Source of the DNA: an uncultured Thermomicrobiales bacterium
GTDB lineage: Bacteria; Chloroflexota; Chloroflexia; Thermomicrobiales; UBA6265
DNA length: 15,954 bases
Assembly: GCA_902806375.1 (NCBI GenBank)
Contig: CADCWK010000413.1
Span: forward strand, 1-15,954
Reading direction: 5' to 3'
In this document: positions 5,057 to 13,149 of the stretch, one piece after another
How positions within the stretch are numbered: position 1 is the stretch's first letter
How the letters are laid out: every line of letters begins with the position of its first letter
Made by a program: the position numbers and the translations under genes
Notes under the pieces: generated by a model
What the model was told of the DNA's origin: nothing
Seen by the model: only the letters and a program-made list of their open reading frames with translations
The model's database searches: none

Positions 5057-6855
5057 GTGTGCCACCGGCGGTGGCCGGTGGCCCTCCCCCGACCGCGACC
5101 CGCCCCGTGGAACCGGCACCCGGCACTCATGGCGTCCCTGGCCCGCCTCTGGCCCGGGACCAGCCGTCCGTGGACCGGGTCGGTCCGTCCGGGCCAGCCC
5201 TGCCGGGGACAGCCGGGAGCGGCCCATACCCAGCCGGCGATGACCCCGGAGGCGTCGACCGGTCCACACCGCCCGGCAGGCTGGTCAATCTGGCTCTGAT
5301 CCTCATGGTCGGGACGGCCCTGAGTCGCGTGCTGGGCCTGGTCCGCGAGTCGGTCATCTCGTCGCGCTTCGGCAGCGGCGGCGAGACCGACGCCTTCGTC
5401 CTCGCCGACAACGTCCAGAGCACGATCTTCGAACTGACCAGCAACGGCGTCCTCCAGGCCGCGATGATCCCGGCCCTGGCCGGTCTGATGGTCGCCAGCG
5501 GTGGTGGGATCGCCCAGGTCCGCCGGGCGATGAGCGCGCTGATGACGCTGATCCTGGCCGCGACGCTGGTCATGAGCGCGGCCGGCATGATCTGGGCGCC
5601 GGCCGTCGTCGAGGTCCTGACGGGCCTGTTCCCGATCGGGGAGTCGCCCGACCGGGCCACCATCGACCTCACCGTCGAGCTGGTGCGCTGGATCCTGCCA
5701 GCCGTGCCCCTGCTCGGGTTGGGGTCCGTGCTGATGGCGGGTCTCCACGCGACGGGCCGGCCGACAGCCCCCTCCTTCGGCTCGGCGACCCGCAACCTCG
5801 TCTTCATCGCCACGGCCGTCGCGCTCTCGGCGGCGATCGGCATCCACAGCCTCGCCCTCGGGACGGTCCTCGGTGCGCTCGCGATCGTGCTGCTCCAGCT
5901 ACCGGCCCTGCACCGGGTGGGCTTGCTCGTCCGACCCAGCCTCGATCTGCGGCACCCGGCGGTCCGGACCGTCATCCGGCTCAGCATCCCCGTCACCGGC
6001 AGCCTGCTCATCACGACGGCCGTCATGGTCATCGACCGGAACCTCGCCAGCGGCGTCTCCGAGGGCACCGTCTCGGCGATGCGCTTCGCGACGACGCTGG
6101 TCCAGACGGTCCTTGGTCTGGTCGCGGCGGCGGTGGCGCTGGCGGCCCTCCCGTCGCTGTCGCGACACCACGAGGACGCGGACCCGCTCGCATTCGCCCG
6201 GACGCTCCGGCGGGCCCTGGTCTTCGTGACGCTGCTGATCGTGCCGGTCACGCTGATGCTCACGGCGCTGGCCAGCCCGGTGGTCCGCCTCATCTTCCAG
6301 AACGGTGAGACCGACGCGATCGCGGCCGGCGAGATCCAGCGTGCCCTCCTCGGCTATCTGCCGGGGACCCTGGCCGCGGGCTACGCCCAGGTGCTGCTGT
6401 TCGCCTTCTACGCCCGCAAGAACACCCACACCCCGCTGCTGATCGCCGTCGCCGGGGCCGTCGCGTACGTCGTCGTCGCCTTCGCGCTGGTCGGGCCGCT
6501 CGGAATGACTGGCCTCGTGCTGGCCAACTCGTGCCAGTGGATCGTCACGCTGGCCGGGGCGCTGGCCCTCGGTCAGCGCCCGTTCCGGAGCTGGCACGCC
6601 ATGCCGTGGGCGATCATCGGGGTCAGCCTCGCGGGCGGGCTGCTGTGCGCGGCGACCGCGTTCATGATCAGCATCGGCCTTGGCGGCGACTCGGGAGCGG
6701 CGTCGGACCTGACGCGCCTGGTCACGCTGGCGCTCGCGACGCTGGTCGTCGCTACGGTCTACCCGGCGACGCTGGGCCTCGGCGTCCGACTGCTCGGGAT
6801 CGAGCTCGAGGTCCCTGACCGGTTGCGGGCGCTCGTCGCTCGCATCCGGAGCTAG
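5053..6855 (+). CDS. murJ: Lipid II flippase MurJ (MviN/MATE-like) with a Pro-rich N-terminal extension
   Basis: MurJ moves lipid-linked peptidoglycan precursor across the cytoplasmic membrane. The 600-residue product has the family signature near residues 87-140: GTALSRVLGLVRES, RFGSGGETDAFVLAD, FELTSNGVLQAAMIPAL, with the conserved charged residues R92, R98 and D113. Hydrophobic segments continue through the protein (about 13-14 in all, the last near 553-580), with the mid-protein SIPVTGSLLIT and PSLSRH regions typical of the family. Residues 1-78 are Pro/Gly/Ala-rich and presumably cytoplasmic and disordered. GTG 5053 overlaps the TGA of the upstream gene (GTGA), which argues for coupling. 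No terminator with a U tract follows, and the converging acs gene ends at 7026. A role in exporting another polyprenyl-linked glycan is possible. Confidence 0.9.
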   Translation: MSVPPAVAGGPPPTATRPVEPAPGTHGVPGPPLARDQPSVDRVGPSGPALPGTAGSGPYPAGDDPGGVDRSTPPGRLVNLALILMVGTALSRVLGLVRESVISSRFGSGGETDAFVLADNVQSTIFELTSNGVLQAAMIPALAGLMVASGGGIAQVRRAMSALMTLILAATLVMSAAGMIWAPAVVEVLTGLFPIGESPDRATIDLTVELVRWILPAVPLLGLGSVLMAGLHATGRPTAPSFGSATRNLVFIATAVALSAAIGIHSLALGTVLGALAIVLLQLPALHRVGLLVRPSLDLRHPAVRTVIRLSIPVTGSLLITTAVMVIDRNLASGVSEGTVSAMRFATTLVQTVLGLVAAAVALAALPSLSRHHEDADPLAFARTLRRALVFVTLLIVPVTLMLTALASPVVRLIFQNGETDAIAAGEIQRALLGYLPGTLAAGYAQVLLFAFYARKNTHTPLLIAVAGAVAYVVVAFALVGPLGMTGLVLANSCQWIVTLAGALALGQRPFRSWHAMPWAIIGVSLAGGLLCAATAFMISIGLGGDSGAASDLTRLVTLALATLVVATVYPATLGLGVRLLGIELEVPDRLRALVARIRS

Positions 6856-7025
6856 CCCCCGGGAGACGACGTGGGCTGGCGCACGGACGGCTTGCTCACC
6901 CATCACGGCGACGGCCGCTCCGGGGGCCGGGCGCGCCGGCGTCGCCCCGACGAGCCGAGGCGGCCTGATGCCCGTGGTCCTCGCCAGCGCCCGACGAGCG
7001 CCGCGCCGACGGTCCAGGGAGCGGG

Positions 7026-9032
7026 CTACTCCTCCTTGCCGCTCCGGCTGGCATCCCGGATCAGGTCCACGACCCCGGCGTCGGCCAGCGTCGTCGTGTC
7101 GCCGAGCGGGCGGTCGGCGGCGATGTCGCGCAGCAGGCGGCGCATGATCTTCCCCGAGCGGGTCTTCGGCAGGTCCGGCGTGAACATCACCGACTTCGGC
7201 CGGGCGATCGCCCCGATCTTCAGCGCGACGTGCTGACGGAGCGTCTCGCCCAGCTCCTTGCTGACGGCGCTGCCATCACGGAGGGTGACGAACGCGACTG
7301 GGGCCTCGCCCGAGATCGGGTCGCTCACCCCGACCACGGCCGCCTCGGCCACCAGCTCGTGGCTGACGAGGGCGCTCTCGATCTCGGTGGTGCTGAGCCG
7401 GTGGCCAGAGACGTTCATCACGTCGTCGACCCGGCCCAGCAGCCAGGTGTAGCCATCGCCGTCATAGCGGGCGCCGTCCCCCGGGAAGTAGCGGCCGGGG
7501 AACCGGCTCCAGTACGTCTCCCGGTAACGCTTGTCGTCCCCGTAGATCCCGCGCAGCATCGAGGGCCATGGCTTGTTGATCACGAGGTAGCCGCCCTCGT
7601 TGGGTCCGACCGGCTTGCCCGCCTCGTCGACGATGGCGGCGTCGATCCCCGGCAGGGCGATGGTGCTGGAGCCGGGCTTGAGATCGGTGATCCCCGGCAG
7701 CGGGCTGATCATGATCGCGCCCGTCTCCGTCTGCCACCAGGTATCGACGATGGGTGCCCGGTCACCGCCGATGTGGTGGTGGTACCAGATCCAGGCCTCC
7801 GGGTTGATCGGCTCGCCGACGCTGCCGAGCAACCGCAGGGACGACAGGTCGTGCTTCTGGGCGAACTGGGCGCCCCACTTCATGTGCGCCCGGATCGCTG
7901 TCGGCGCCGCATAGAGGACGGTGACCCTGTACCGCTCGACGATCTCCCACCATCGGGCCGGGTCGGGGAAGTCCGGCGCACCCTCGTACAGCACCCCAGT
8001 CGTGCCGTTGGCCAGGGGGCCGTAGACGATATAGCTGTGGCCGGTCACCCAGCCGATGTCGGCGGCACACCAGTAGACGTCGTCGGGCTTGATGTCGAAG
8101 ACCGACCGGAACGTCGAGGCGACTCCGGTCAGGTAGCCACCGGTGGTATGGACGATCCCCTTGGGCTTGGCTGTGGTTCCCGACGTGTAAAGCAGGTAAA
8201 GCAGGTCCTCGCTCTCCATCGGCTCGGCCGGGCAGTCGAGCTCCTGGCCCGGCACCAGGTCGTCCCACCAGACATCGCGATCCGCGACCATCCCGACCGC
8301 GTCACCGGTCCGATTCGCGACGAGGACGTGCCTCACCGAGGGGCAGGCACCGTCGGCCAAGGCCGCATCGACCTGCGGCTTGAGCGCGACGGTCTTGCCA
8401 CGGCGATAGCCGCCGTCGGCGGTGATGACCACCTTCGCGCCGGCGTCGTTGATCCGGTCCCGGAGCGAGTCGGCCGAGAAGCCACCGAAGACGACGGTGT
8501 GTGGCGCGCCGATGCGGGCGCACGCGAGGACGGCAACCGGGAACTCGACGATCATCGGCAGATAGATCGCGACCCGGTCGCCCTTGCCGACGCCGAGGGC
8601 CTTGAGCGCGTTGGCGCACCGCCGCACATCGTCCAGCAACCCGGAGAAGGTGATGACCTTGCGGTCGCCCGGCTCACCCTCCCAGTAGTACGCGACCTTG
8701 TCCCCGAGCCCGTTGGCGACATGCCGGTCGAGGCAGTTGTGCGCGACGTTGAGGCGCCCACCGTCGAACCAGCGCGCGAAGGGTGGCTGCCAGTCCAGCA
8801 CGGTCTGCCATGGGGCGAACCAGTCGAGTTGACTGGCCTGCTCGGCCCAGTAGCCTTCCGGGTCCGCGGCCGCGCGGGCGTAGACATCAGGGTCCGCGAC
8901 GTTCGCCTGCGCCCGGAACGCCTCCGAGGGCGGGAAGTGCCGATCCTCGGTCGACAGGGCCTCGATCGCCTGGCTGGTGCCGCCCGGACCGCTCTCGCGC
9001 TCGACGGGCGCCATCCGCTTCTCGTCTCGCAT
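7026..9032 (-). CDS. acs: Acetyl-coenzyme A synthetase (AMP-forming)
   Basis: Acs activates acetate with ATP to acetyl-AMP and then acetyl-CoA. The 668-residue product has the adenylate-forming motifs in order: [20 protein letters not shown] (about 281-300), the acetate-pocket motif [10 protein letters not shown] (432-441), the hinge/A8 motif [20 protein letters not shown] (533-552), and the A10 motif [12 protein letters not shown] with the catalytic Lys (about K628), a known target of regulatory acetylation in this family. Length matches the family (about 650). ATG 9032 is preferred because AAGGAG lies 11 bases upstream. The upstream in-frame ATG at 9086 lacks a good site, and ATG 9014 is another option. 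It is downstream of and co-directional with an Lrp-type regulator, 98 bases apart. Confidence 0.97.
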   Translation of the reverse strand: MRDEKRMAPVERESGPGGTSQAIEALSTEDRHFPPSEAFRAQANVADPDVYARAAADPEGYWAEQASQLDWFAPWQTVLDWQPPFARWFDGGRLNVAHNCLDRHVANGLGDKVAYYWEGEPGDRKVITFSGLLDDVRRCANALKALGVGKGDRVAIYLPMIVEFPVAVLACARIGAPHTVVFGGFSADSLRDRINDAGAKVVITADGGYRRGKTVALKPQVDAALADGACPSVRHVLVANRTGDAVGMVADRDVWWDDLVPGQELDCPAEPMESEDLLYLLYTSGTTAKPKGIVHTTGGYLTGVASTFRSVFDIKPDDVYWCAADIGWVTGHSYIVYGPLANGTTGVLYEGAPDFPDPARWWEIVERYRVTVLYAAPTAIRAHMKWGAQFAQKHDLSSLRLLGSVGEPINPEAWIWYHHHIGGDRAPIVDTWWQTETGAIMISPLPGITDLKPGSSTIALPGIDAAIVDEAGKPVGPNEGGYLVINKPWPSMLRGIYGDDKRYRETYWSRFPGRYFPGDGARYDGDGYTWLLGRVDDVMNVSGHRLSTTEIESALVSHELVAEAAVVGVSDPISGEAPVAFVTLRDGSAVSKELGETLRQHVALKIGAIARPKSVMFTPDLPKTRSGKIMRRLLRDIAADRPLGDTTTLADAGVVDLIRDASRSGKEE

Positions 9033-9098
9033 CGCCTGACCTGCTCCTTGCACCGACTCGTGGATCAATGGCCGCAAGTATTCCACGCGCCCCGGACC

Positions 9099-9118
9099 GG
9101 CGGACGACGATGTCCGCC
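9099..9118 (-). terminator. Hairpin between the Lrp-type gene and acs
   Basis: GGCGGAC and GTCCGCC form a perfect 7-bp stem around a 6-base loop, 13 bases after the lrp stop. There is no T run, so termination would be weak. It may attenuate read-through from the regulator into acs or protect the transcript end. Confidence 0.35.
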
Positions 9119-9130
9119 ACCCGGAACCCC

Positions 9131-9745
9131 CTACGTCTCCTTGATCGTCGTGATGTTCCGCACGTTCCGCTGCCGGAGGCGGTCAGCGAAGGTGGATGGA
9201 CCATCCTCGCCGCTGGCTACCGGCTCGTCGTCCTCATCGTCGTCGCCGAGGTCGTCCCCGTTGTCGACCGGGGACGGGTGCGCCTCGTGCTCCGGCAGGA
9301 TCCACGAGGTCGTGGGCTTGATGATCCAGGGCATGACGAACGTCTCGGTGGTCCGGACGCCCTCAATGGAGGAGAGTTTCTCCGTGAGGAGCCCGACCAG
9401 GTCCTCCTGTGACTCGACGATCACGTGGATCATGATGTCGAAGTTGCCGGTCAGGAACGCGGCGAAGGTCACCTCGTTCATGGCGTTGAGTTGGGCGGCG
9501 ATCTCCTGGAGGCGATGCAGGTCCACCCGGAGGCCGATCATCGCCCGAAGCTCGTACCCGAGCTTGCTCGGCTCGGCGACCATGGCGAACTCGATCACCC
9601 CCCGCTGCTGGAGGCGATCCATCCGTCGACGGACGGTCGATTCCGGTGTGCCGGTGGCCCGGCTCAGTTCGGCGTAGGACATCCGCGCGTTCCGCTGCAG
9701 CAGCCGGATGATCGCGCGATCGGTATCGTTGACGCTTCGTGGCAT
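9131..9745 (-). CDS. Lrp/AsnC-family transcriptional regulator with an acidic C-terminal tail
   Basis: The 204-residue product starts [20 protein letters not shown], the typical opening of Lrp/AsnC proteins. A winged HTH occupies about residues 5-60 ([20 protein letters not shown], then GVIEFAMV). An AsnC/RAM ligand-binding domain follows at about 65-140 ([35 protein letters not shown]). Standard members end near residue 150. Here about 53 extra residues follow, very acidic at 160-181 ([14 protein letters not shown]) and then basic ([13 protein letters not shown]). The upstream in-frame ORF extension (to 9979) looks like leader RNA, so ATG 9745 is chosen, with GAGG about 11 bases upstream. 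Such regulators sense amino acids or related small molecules, and the ligand is unknown here. Adjacent acs is the obvious candidate target. Confidence 0.9.
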   Translation of the reverse strand: MPRSVNDTDRAIIRLLQRNARMSYAELSRATGTPESTVRRRMDRLQQRGVIEFAMVAEPSKLGYELRAMIGLRVDLHRLQEIAAQLNAMNEVTFAAFLTGNFDIMIHVIVESQEDLVGLLTEKLSSIEGVRTTETFVMPWIIKPTTSWILPEHEAHPSPVDNGDDLGDDDEDDEPVASGEDGPSTFADRLRQRNVRNITTIKET

Positions 9746-9950
9746 GAGCGGGGGAACCTCGGGGATCGGTGGCCAGTCCGGCCAGCCGACGTGATGGGCG
9801 GCTCGACAGGGTCGCTCTTGAGCGGAGCAATCCGTGCGGCACGGCCGGGAACAGGGGTGGAGGCGACAGGGAGCCGACCCTCCATCCCCCGCCGATGCCC
9901 GGCGTGCTCCTTTGGCGTCGCGTGCATGCGAGTGGCGAAAGGCAGCACGC

Positions 9951-9979
9951 AGCCTACCAGAACTGGCCGGGTCCGTCAC
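9951..9979 (-). promoter_or_regulatory. Putative promoter of the Lrp-type regulator
   Basis: On the minus strand GTGACG (9979-9974), a 17-base spacer ending in TGG, and TAGGCT (9956-9951) give an extended -10 promoter. It implies a leader of about 200 bases before the ATG at 9745. The leader contains small inverted repeats and an in-frame upstream ATG. The 15-bp palindrome at 10027-10041 lies about 50 bases upstream of this -35. Confidence 0.4.
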
Positions 9980-10026
9980 CCATCCCCGTGCGACCCTCCG
10001 GCATGACCGACAGTCACCGGTCGCTA

Positions 10027-10041
10027 CGTACAGAATGTACG
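10027..10041. promoter_or_regulatory. 15-bp perfect inverted repeat, operator-like
   Basis: CGTACA-GAA-TGTACG is a perfect inverted repeat with 6-bp arms in an AT-richer island between two divergent genes. Lrp/AsnC proteins commonly bind 13-15 bp imperfect palindromes near their own promoters, so the neighbouring regulator is a reasonable candidate. I know no consensus that matches exactly. Confidence 0.5.
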
Positions 10042-10046
10042 AACAG

Positions 10047-10056
10047 ATTCATGAAT
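10047..10056. repeat. 10-bp palindrome ATTCATGAAT next to the operator-like repeat
   Basis: A perfect palindrome starts 5 bases after the 15-bp inverted repeat, with the two centres about 17 bases apart. It is unusually AT-rich for this genome. It could be a second protein-binding half, or simply part of a promoter upstream region. Confidence 0.4.
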
Positions 10057-10266
10057 TAACCGCAAACGGGTGGCGAGTCCCGTCGGGAGTTGTTACGCTC
10101 CGACCGGGAATGGGAACGGGATCGCCGCGCTCGCTATCGCCCCCGGCGCCCGGGGTCACAGGGACCGTCGCCCGCCGCAGGGCGGACCGGTCCTGGCAAT
10201 CGGGCCAGTGTCGATCTGACGGGGGTGGACGCGAGGTCCACTCCCCGCCAAGAGGGAGTCTCGCGC

Positions 10267-11310
10267 ATGCGTCGCTGGTTCAACGGTCCAATGGTGGCGC
10301 TGCTGGTCCTGTCGCTCGGGGGAGCGGCTCTGGCACCGTCGACCACGCAGGCGATGGCACGCTCGGTCAATGCCTGGGTCACGGTGAAGAGCGTCAACCC
10401 GTCGGTCGGCTGCACGATCCCGGTGGCCATCGAGGTCCGGGAATACGGGACTGCGCTGGGCGGTGTGGACATCCTGGCCGGCCTGGTCGTCGGCGGTGAG
10501 GTGTTCGCGTCGGAGCGGGCGGTGACCGGCGCCTCGGGTGTCGGGTACGTCGATCTCGATACCAGTGCCGCCTACGCCAGCGACGACGCCCGGGTCGAGG
10601 TCAGCCTCGCCGGGTCGTACCTGGGTCACGTCGACGTGACGATCGACAACGGCGGGAGCTGCACGAGTAGCGCGGCGGTCCTCGACGTCCCGGCCGACAT
10701 CTGGTGGACGGAAGCATCGGTCGCCGCGGCCCCGGCGGTGTCCTCAGCGGCCCCATCCGGCGGGACGAGCATCCCCGTTCCCAATTATGTCCAGCAGCGC
10801 AACCTCAGCTGCGAATATGCCTCCCTGCAGATCGCGACGGGCGCGTTCGGGGGCGGGATCAGCGAGTACGCCTTCGACAGTGTCGTGGGCTGGAGTGCCA
10901 ACCCCCACTACGGGTACCGCGGGGACATCACCGGGTGGTGGGGCAACACGACCGACTACGGCGTCTACGCCGAGCCGCTCGCCGCGGCCCTGCCCCAGTT
11001 TGGCTTCTACGGCGAGACCTTCTATGCCCAGGGCAATGCCGGCGCCCTGACGAGTCGCCTCGACGCCGGACTGCCCGTCGTAGTCTGGCTTGGCCTCTGG
11101 GGCGACACCGGTTTCTATGAGACCGGGGCCGACGGCAGTACGTACCTCCTGGTCCCCGGCTATCACGTCGTCGTCGCCTACGGGTACGACCAGAATGGCG
11201 TCTACATCTCGGACCCGGCCACCGGCGGCAATCGCTTCTACGACTGGAACCAGTTCATCTCCATGTGGAACGTCCTCGACGGGATGAGCCTCGCGGTGAG
11301 CCCGGCCTAG
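10267..11310 (+). CDS. Secreted C39-family (papain-like) cysteine peptidase domain protein
   Basis: The 347-residue product has a signal peptide (MRRWFNGPM, a hydrophobic core through LGGAALA, likely cleavage near residue 29). Residues about 33-135 form a beta-rich, Ig-like region with two cysteines (C49, C132) that could form a disulfide. An Ala/Ser linker follows, then a C39_2-like peptidase domain at about 169-345. The domain shows VPNYVQQRNLSCEYASLQIA with nucleophile C182 and a nearby Gln, then the His-containing PGYHVVVAYGYD (H300) and VYISDPATG with Asp 316, completing a Cys-His-Asp triad. GAGGGAG ends 8 bases before ATG 10267. No ABC transporter or bacteriocin precursor is adjacent, so leader-peptide processing is not supported. 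An extracellular hydrolase of unknown substrate is more likely. Confidence 0.83.
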   Translation: MRRWFNGPMVALLVLSLGGAALAPSTTQAMARSVNAWVTVKSVNPSVGCTIPVAIEVREYGTALGGVDILAGLVVGGEVFASERAVTGASGVGYVDLDTSAAYASDDARVEVSLAGSYLGHVDVTIDNGGSCTSSAAVLDVPADIWWTEASVAAAPAVSSAAPSGGTSIPVPNYVQQRNLSCEYASLQIATGAFGGGISEYAFDSVVGWSANPHYGYRGDITGWWGNTTDYGVYAEPLAAALPQFGFYGETFYAQGNAGALTSRLDAGLPVVVWLGLWGDTGFYETGADGSTYLLVPGYHVVVAYGYDQNGVYISDPATGGNRFYDWNQFISMWNVLDGMSLAVSPA

Positions 11311-11339
11311 TCCGCGTGACGCTCAAGGCACCTCCGTGA

Positions 11340-11392
11340 ACGGCAACAGGCTCCGGCCCGGGCGCATTGCCCGGGCCGGAGCCTGTTGCCGT
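11340..11392 (+). terminator. Very long perfect hairpin after the C39 gene, probable terminator
   Basis: The 24-base arm 11340-11363 is perfectly complementary to 11369-11392 around a GCATT loop, starting 30 bases after the C39 stop. There is no T tract. It is architecturally like the hairpin after the NYN gene (15687-15740). A non-U-tract terminator or a transcript-end stabiliser is likely. Confidence 0.7.
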
Positions 11393-11414
11393 CGCGGGCG
11401 CACCGTGGTTCCCT

Positions 11415-11458
11415 GTCCGGGTGAATACGGGTACCCGGGTGTTCCGGACACCCCGGAC
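11415..11458 (+). repeat. Nested inverted repeats upstream of the hydroxyacid dehydrogenase gene
   Basis: GTCCGGGTG (11415-11423) can pair with CACCCCGGAC (11449-11458, one bulge). Inside lie the 10-bp palindrome CGGGTACCCG (11428-11437) and a smaller stem, GGGTGT (11437-11442) with ACACCC (11448-11453). These alternatives cannot all form together. The stretch ends 34 bases before the ATG at 11493 and may be an operator or a structured leader. No clear promoter hexamers are visible. Confidence 0.4.
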
Positions 11459-11492
11459 GGCGCCATACCGGGCAGACAGAGAGAGACCAGCG

Positions 11493-12431
11493 ATGACAGA
11501 CACCGGACAGGGAGCAACCATCGGCTTCATCGGCCTCGGGATCATGGGACGGCCGATGGCGAGAAATCTCGCCGCGGCCGGCTTCCGGCTGCGCATCCAC
11601 AACCGCAGCCAGGCCGCCGTGGACGAACTGGTGGCGGAACACGACGCGTTCCTGCCGGCGGGATCACCGAGGGCAGTGGCGGAGGCGTGCGACATCGTCA
11701 TCACGATGCTGCCGGACACGCCGGACGTCGAGCGCGTCATCACCGGGGAGGATGGCATCATCGCCGCCGCCCGGCCCGGATTGCTGGTGATCGACATGAG
11801 CACGATCGCCCCCGGCGCCACGATCCAGCTCGGTGAACGCCTCGCCAGTCACGGCGCCTCGCTGCTCGACGCGCCGGTCAGCGGGGGCGACAAGGGCGCC
11901 ATCGCCGGGACCCTCAGCATCATGGTGGGCGGCTCGGCTGACGACTTCGCCCGGGCCCAGCCGCTCTTCCAGGCGATGGGAACGACGATCGTCCACGTCG
12001 GCGACTCCGGCGCGGGCCAGACCGTCAAGATGTGCAACCAGATCGCCGTCGCGATCAATCTCGCCGGCGTCAGCGAGGCCCTGGTCCTGGGCGCCCGGGC
12101 CGGGGTCGACCCGCAGAAGATCATCGAGGTCCTGAGCGGCGGGCTGGCGGCCAGCCGGGTCATGGAGCTCAAGGCGGCCGCGATGGTCGGCCACACGTTC
12201 GCACCAGGCTTCCGGGTCGAACTCCACCGGAAGGACCTGCGGATCGCCCGCGCCGCCGCCAGCGCGCAGCACGTCGCCCTGCCCGTCTCGGCGGTGGTGA
12301 CCGAGCTGTTCGAGTCGCTGGCGGCTACGGGGCATGACACCGACGACCACTCCAGCATCGTCACCGCGATCGAGCGTCTGTCCGGGTTCAGCCTGACCGC
12401 CGGCCTGGCCGATGGGAGCGACGGCCACTGA
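11493..12431 (+). CDS. NAD(P)-dependent beta-hydroxyacid dehydrogenase, 2-hydroxy-3-oxopropionate (tartronate semialdehyde) reductase-like
   Basis: The 312-residue product has an N-terminal Rossmann domain (GFIGLGIMGRPMARNL, residues 11-26), the IDMSTIAPG stretch, the substrate-binding signature LDAPVSGGDKGAIAGTLSIM (125-144), and the catalytic lysine in GAGQTVKMCNQ (K179). The all-alpha C-terminal domain contains GGLAASRVMELKA and FAPGFRVELHRKDL (K247). These C-terminal segments resemble GarR/GlxR tartronate semialdehyde reductases more than 3-hydroxyisobutyrate dehydrogenase, so D-glycerate formation from glyoxylate-derived substrate is likely, but substrate cannot be fixed by eye. The family length is about 295, and a short Gly/Ser tail is added. 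ATG 11493 is preceded by a GAGAGA purine run. It sits alone, with no gcl or hyi partner nearby. Confidence 0.88.
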   Translation: MTDTGQGATIGFIGLGIMGRPMARNLAAAGFRLRIHNRSQAAVDELVAEHDAFLPAGSPRAVAEACDIVITMLPDTPDVERVITGEDGIIAAARPGLLVIDMSTIAPGATIQLGERLASHGASLLDAPVSGGDKGAIAGTLSIMVGGSADDFARAQPLFQAMGTTIVHVGDSGAGQTVKMCNQIAVAINLAGVSEALVLGARAGVDPQKIIEVLSGGLAASRVMELKAAAMVGHTFAPGFRVELHRKDLRIARAAASAQHVALPVSAVVTELFESLAATGHDTDDHSSIVTAIERLSGFSLTAGLADGSDGH

Positions 12432-12587
12432 CGGCGGGCCTCGCCGGCGCAGAGGGTCTCACAGCGTCCACGACGGGGTGGCCGCCATGGTCACCGACGT
12501 GCCTGTGCCCAGGCGACAGCGGCGCCATGACTGGCCATCGTCCGAGACCCACCGTGTCCCGGGACGCGGTCGACTGGAGCACCACGG

Positions 12588-13019
12588 ATGATCCGAAGCA
12601 TCATCGAACCCATCTACACCACGACGGCGACCGTGACCGGTGGGCGCGAGGGGCATGCCCGCTCGGGCGACGGCCGGCTCGACGTCCGGCTGACCGGGGT
12701 CGGCGAGACCGACGGGCCGGACGACGGGACCAACCCCGAACAGCTCTTCGCGGCAGGCTATGCGGCCTGCTTCCAGAGCGCGATGACCGTCGTCGGGGAA
12801 CGGCACGGGATCGACACCAGTGAATCCACGGTCGTCGGGACGGTCACACTCGGCCGGACAGCGGACGACGGGTGGGGTCTGGCCGTCACGTTGCGCGTCA
12901 GTCTCCCCGGGAGCGAGCCCGGGGCGACGATGCGGCTCATCGAGGAAACCCACCAGGTCTGCCCCTACTCGCGGGCGATCGACGGCAACGTCCCGGTGAC
13001 GCTGGAAGTCGCGCCCTGA
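12588..13019 (+). CDS. ohr: Organic hydroperoxide resistance protein (Ohr, OsmC superfamily)
   Basis: Ohr is a cytosolic thiol peroxidase that reduces organic and fatty-acid hydroperoxides. The 143-residue product matches the usual length and has all active-site elements: Arg in VTGGREGHARS (R20), Glu in GTNPEQLFAAGYAACF (E51), peroxidatic Cys C61 and resolving Cys C125 in HQVCPYSRA. The TNPEQLF and VCPYS motifs separate Ohr from OsmC proper. A GGAG (12576-12579) sits 8 bases before ATG 12588. No ohrR-type MarR regulator is adjacent. The 156 bases upstream show no clear promoter. Confidence 0.95.
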   Translation: MIRSIIEPIYTTTATVTGGREGHARSGDGRLDVRLTGVGETDGPDDGTNPEQLFAAGYAACFQSAMTVVGERHGIDTSESTVVGTVTLGRTADDGWGLAVTLRVSLPGSEPGATMRLIEETHQVCPYSRAIDGNVPVTLEVAP

Positions 13020-13040
13020 GCGACCGCCGGGCATGCCCCG

Positions 13041-13070
13041 TTGGACCGCAGCCGGGCTACGTCGTACCCT
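13041..13070 (+). promoter_or_regulatory. Putative promoter of the ROK kinase gene
   Basis: TTGGAC (13041-13046), an 18-base spacer and TACCCT (13065-13070) lie in the 130-base gap between ohr and the ROK gene. The -10 is close to the TACCAT hexamers seen before rplU and hemC. Confidence 0.4.
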
Positions 13071-13149
13071 CATGGGCGCAGGACCACGCGTGGGCGGTCC
13101 GTCCGGGACTGGACGAGTCGCCCACTGACCAGGCCGGGAGGCAGACACC

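Larger units (their letters stand above)
9746..10266. other. Divergent intergenic region (521 bases) between the Lrp-type gene and the C39 peptidase gene
   Basis: This region holds the long leader of the regulator (9746 to about 9944), its promoter (9951-9979), an AT-richer island at about 10020-10065 with two inverted repeats, and the 5' region of the C39 gene with a weak extended -10 candidate TG-T-TACGCT (10091-10099). ORFs crossing it are rich in Arg, Pro and Gly with no recognisable domain, and I regard them as non-coding. Confidence 0.55.

Noticed and set aside
6856..7025. Bidirectional terminator between converging murJ and acs
   Set aside because: Only short 4-5 bp stems were found and no T tract, so no terminator is claimed.
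7230..9677. 815-residue plus-strand open frame antisense to acs and the Lrp-type gene
   Set aside because: It is a shadow of acs and lrp, which have unmistakable motifs. The translation has no recognisable domain.
9746..9979. N-terminal extension of the Lrp-type protein by 78 residues
   Set aside because: Its composition (Arg, Pro, Cys) is unlike the family, the promoter lies inside it, and the normal Lrp start is at 9745.
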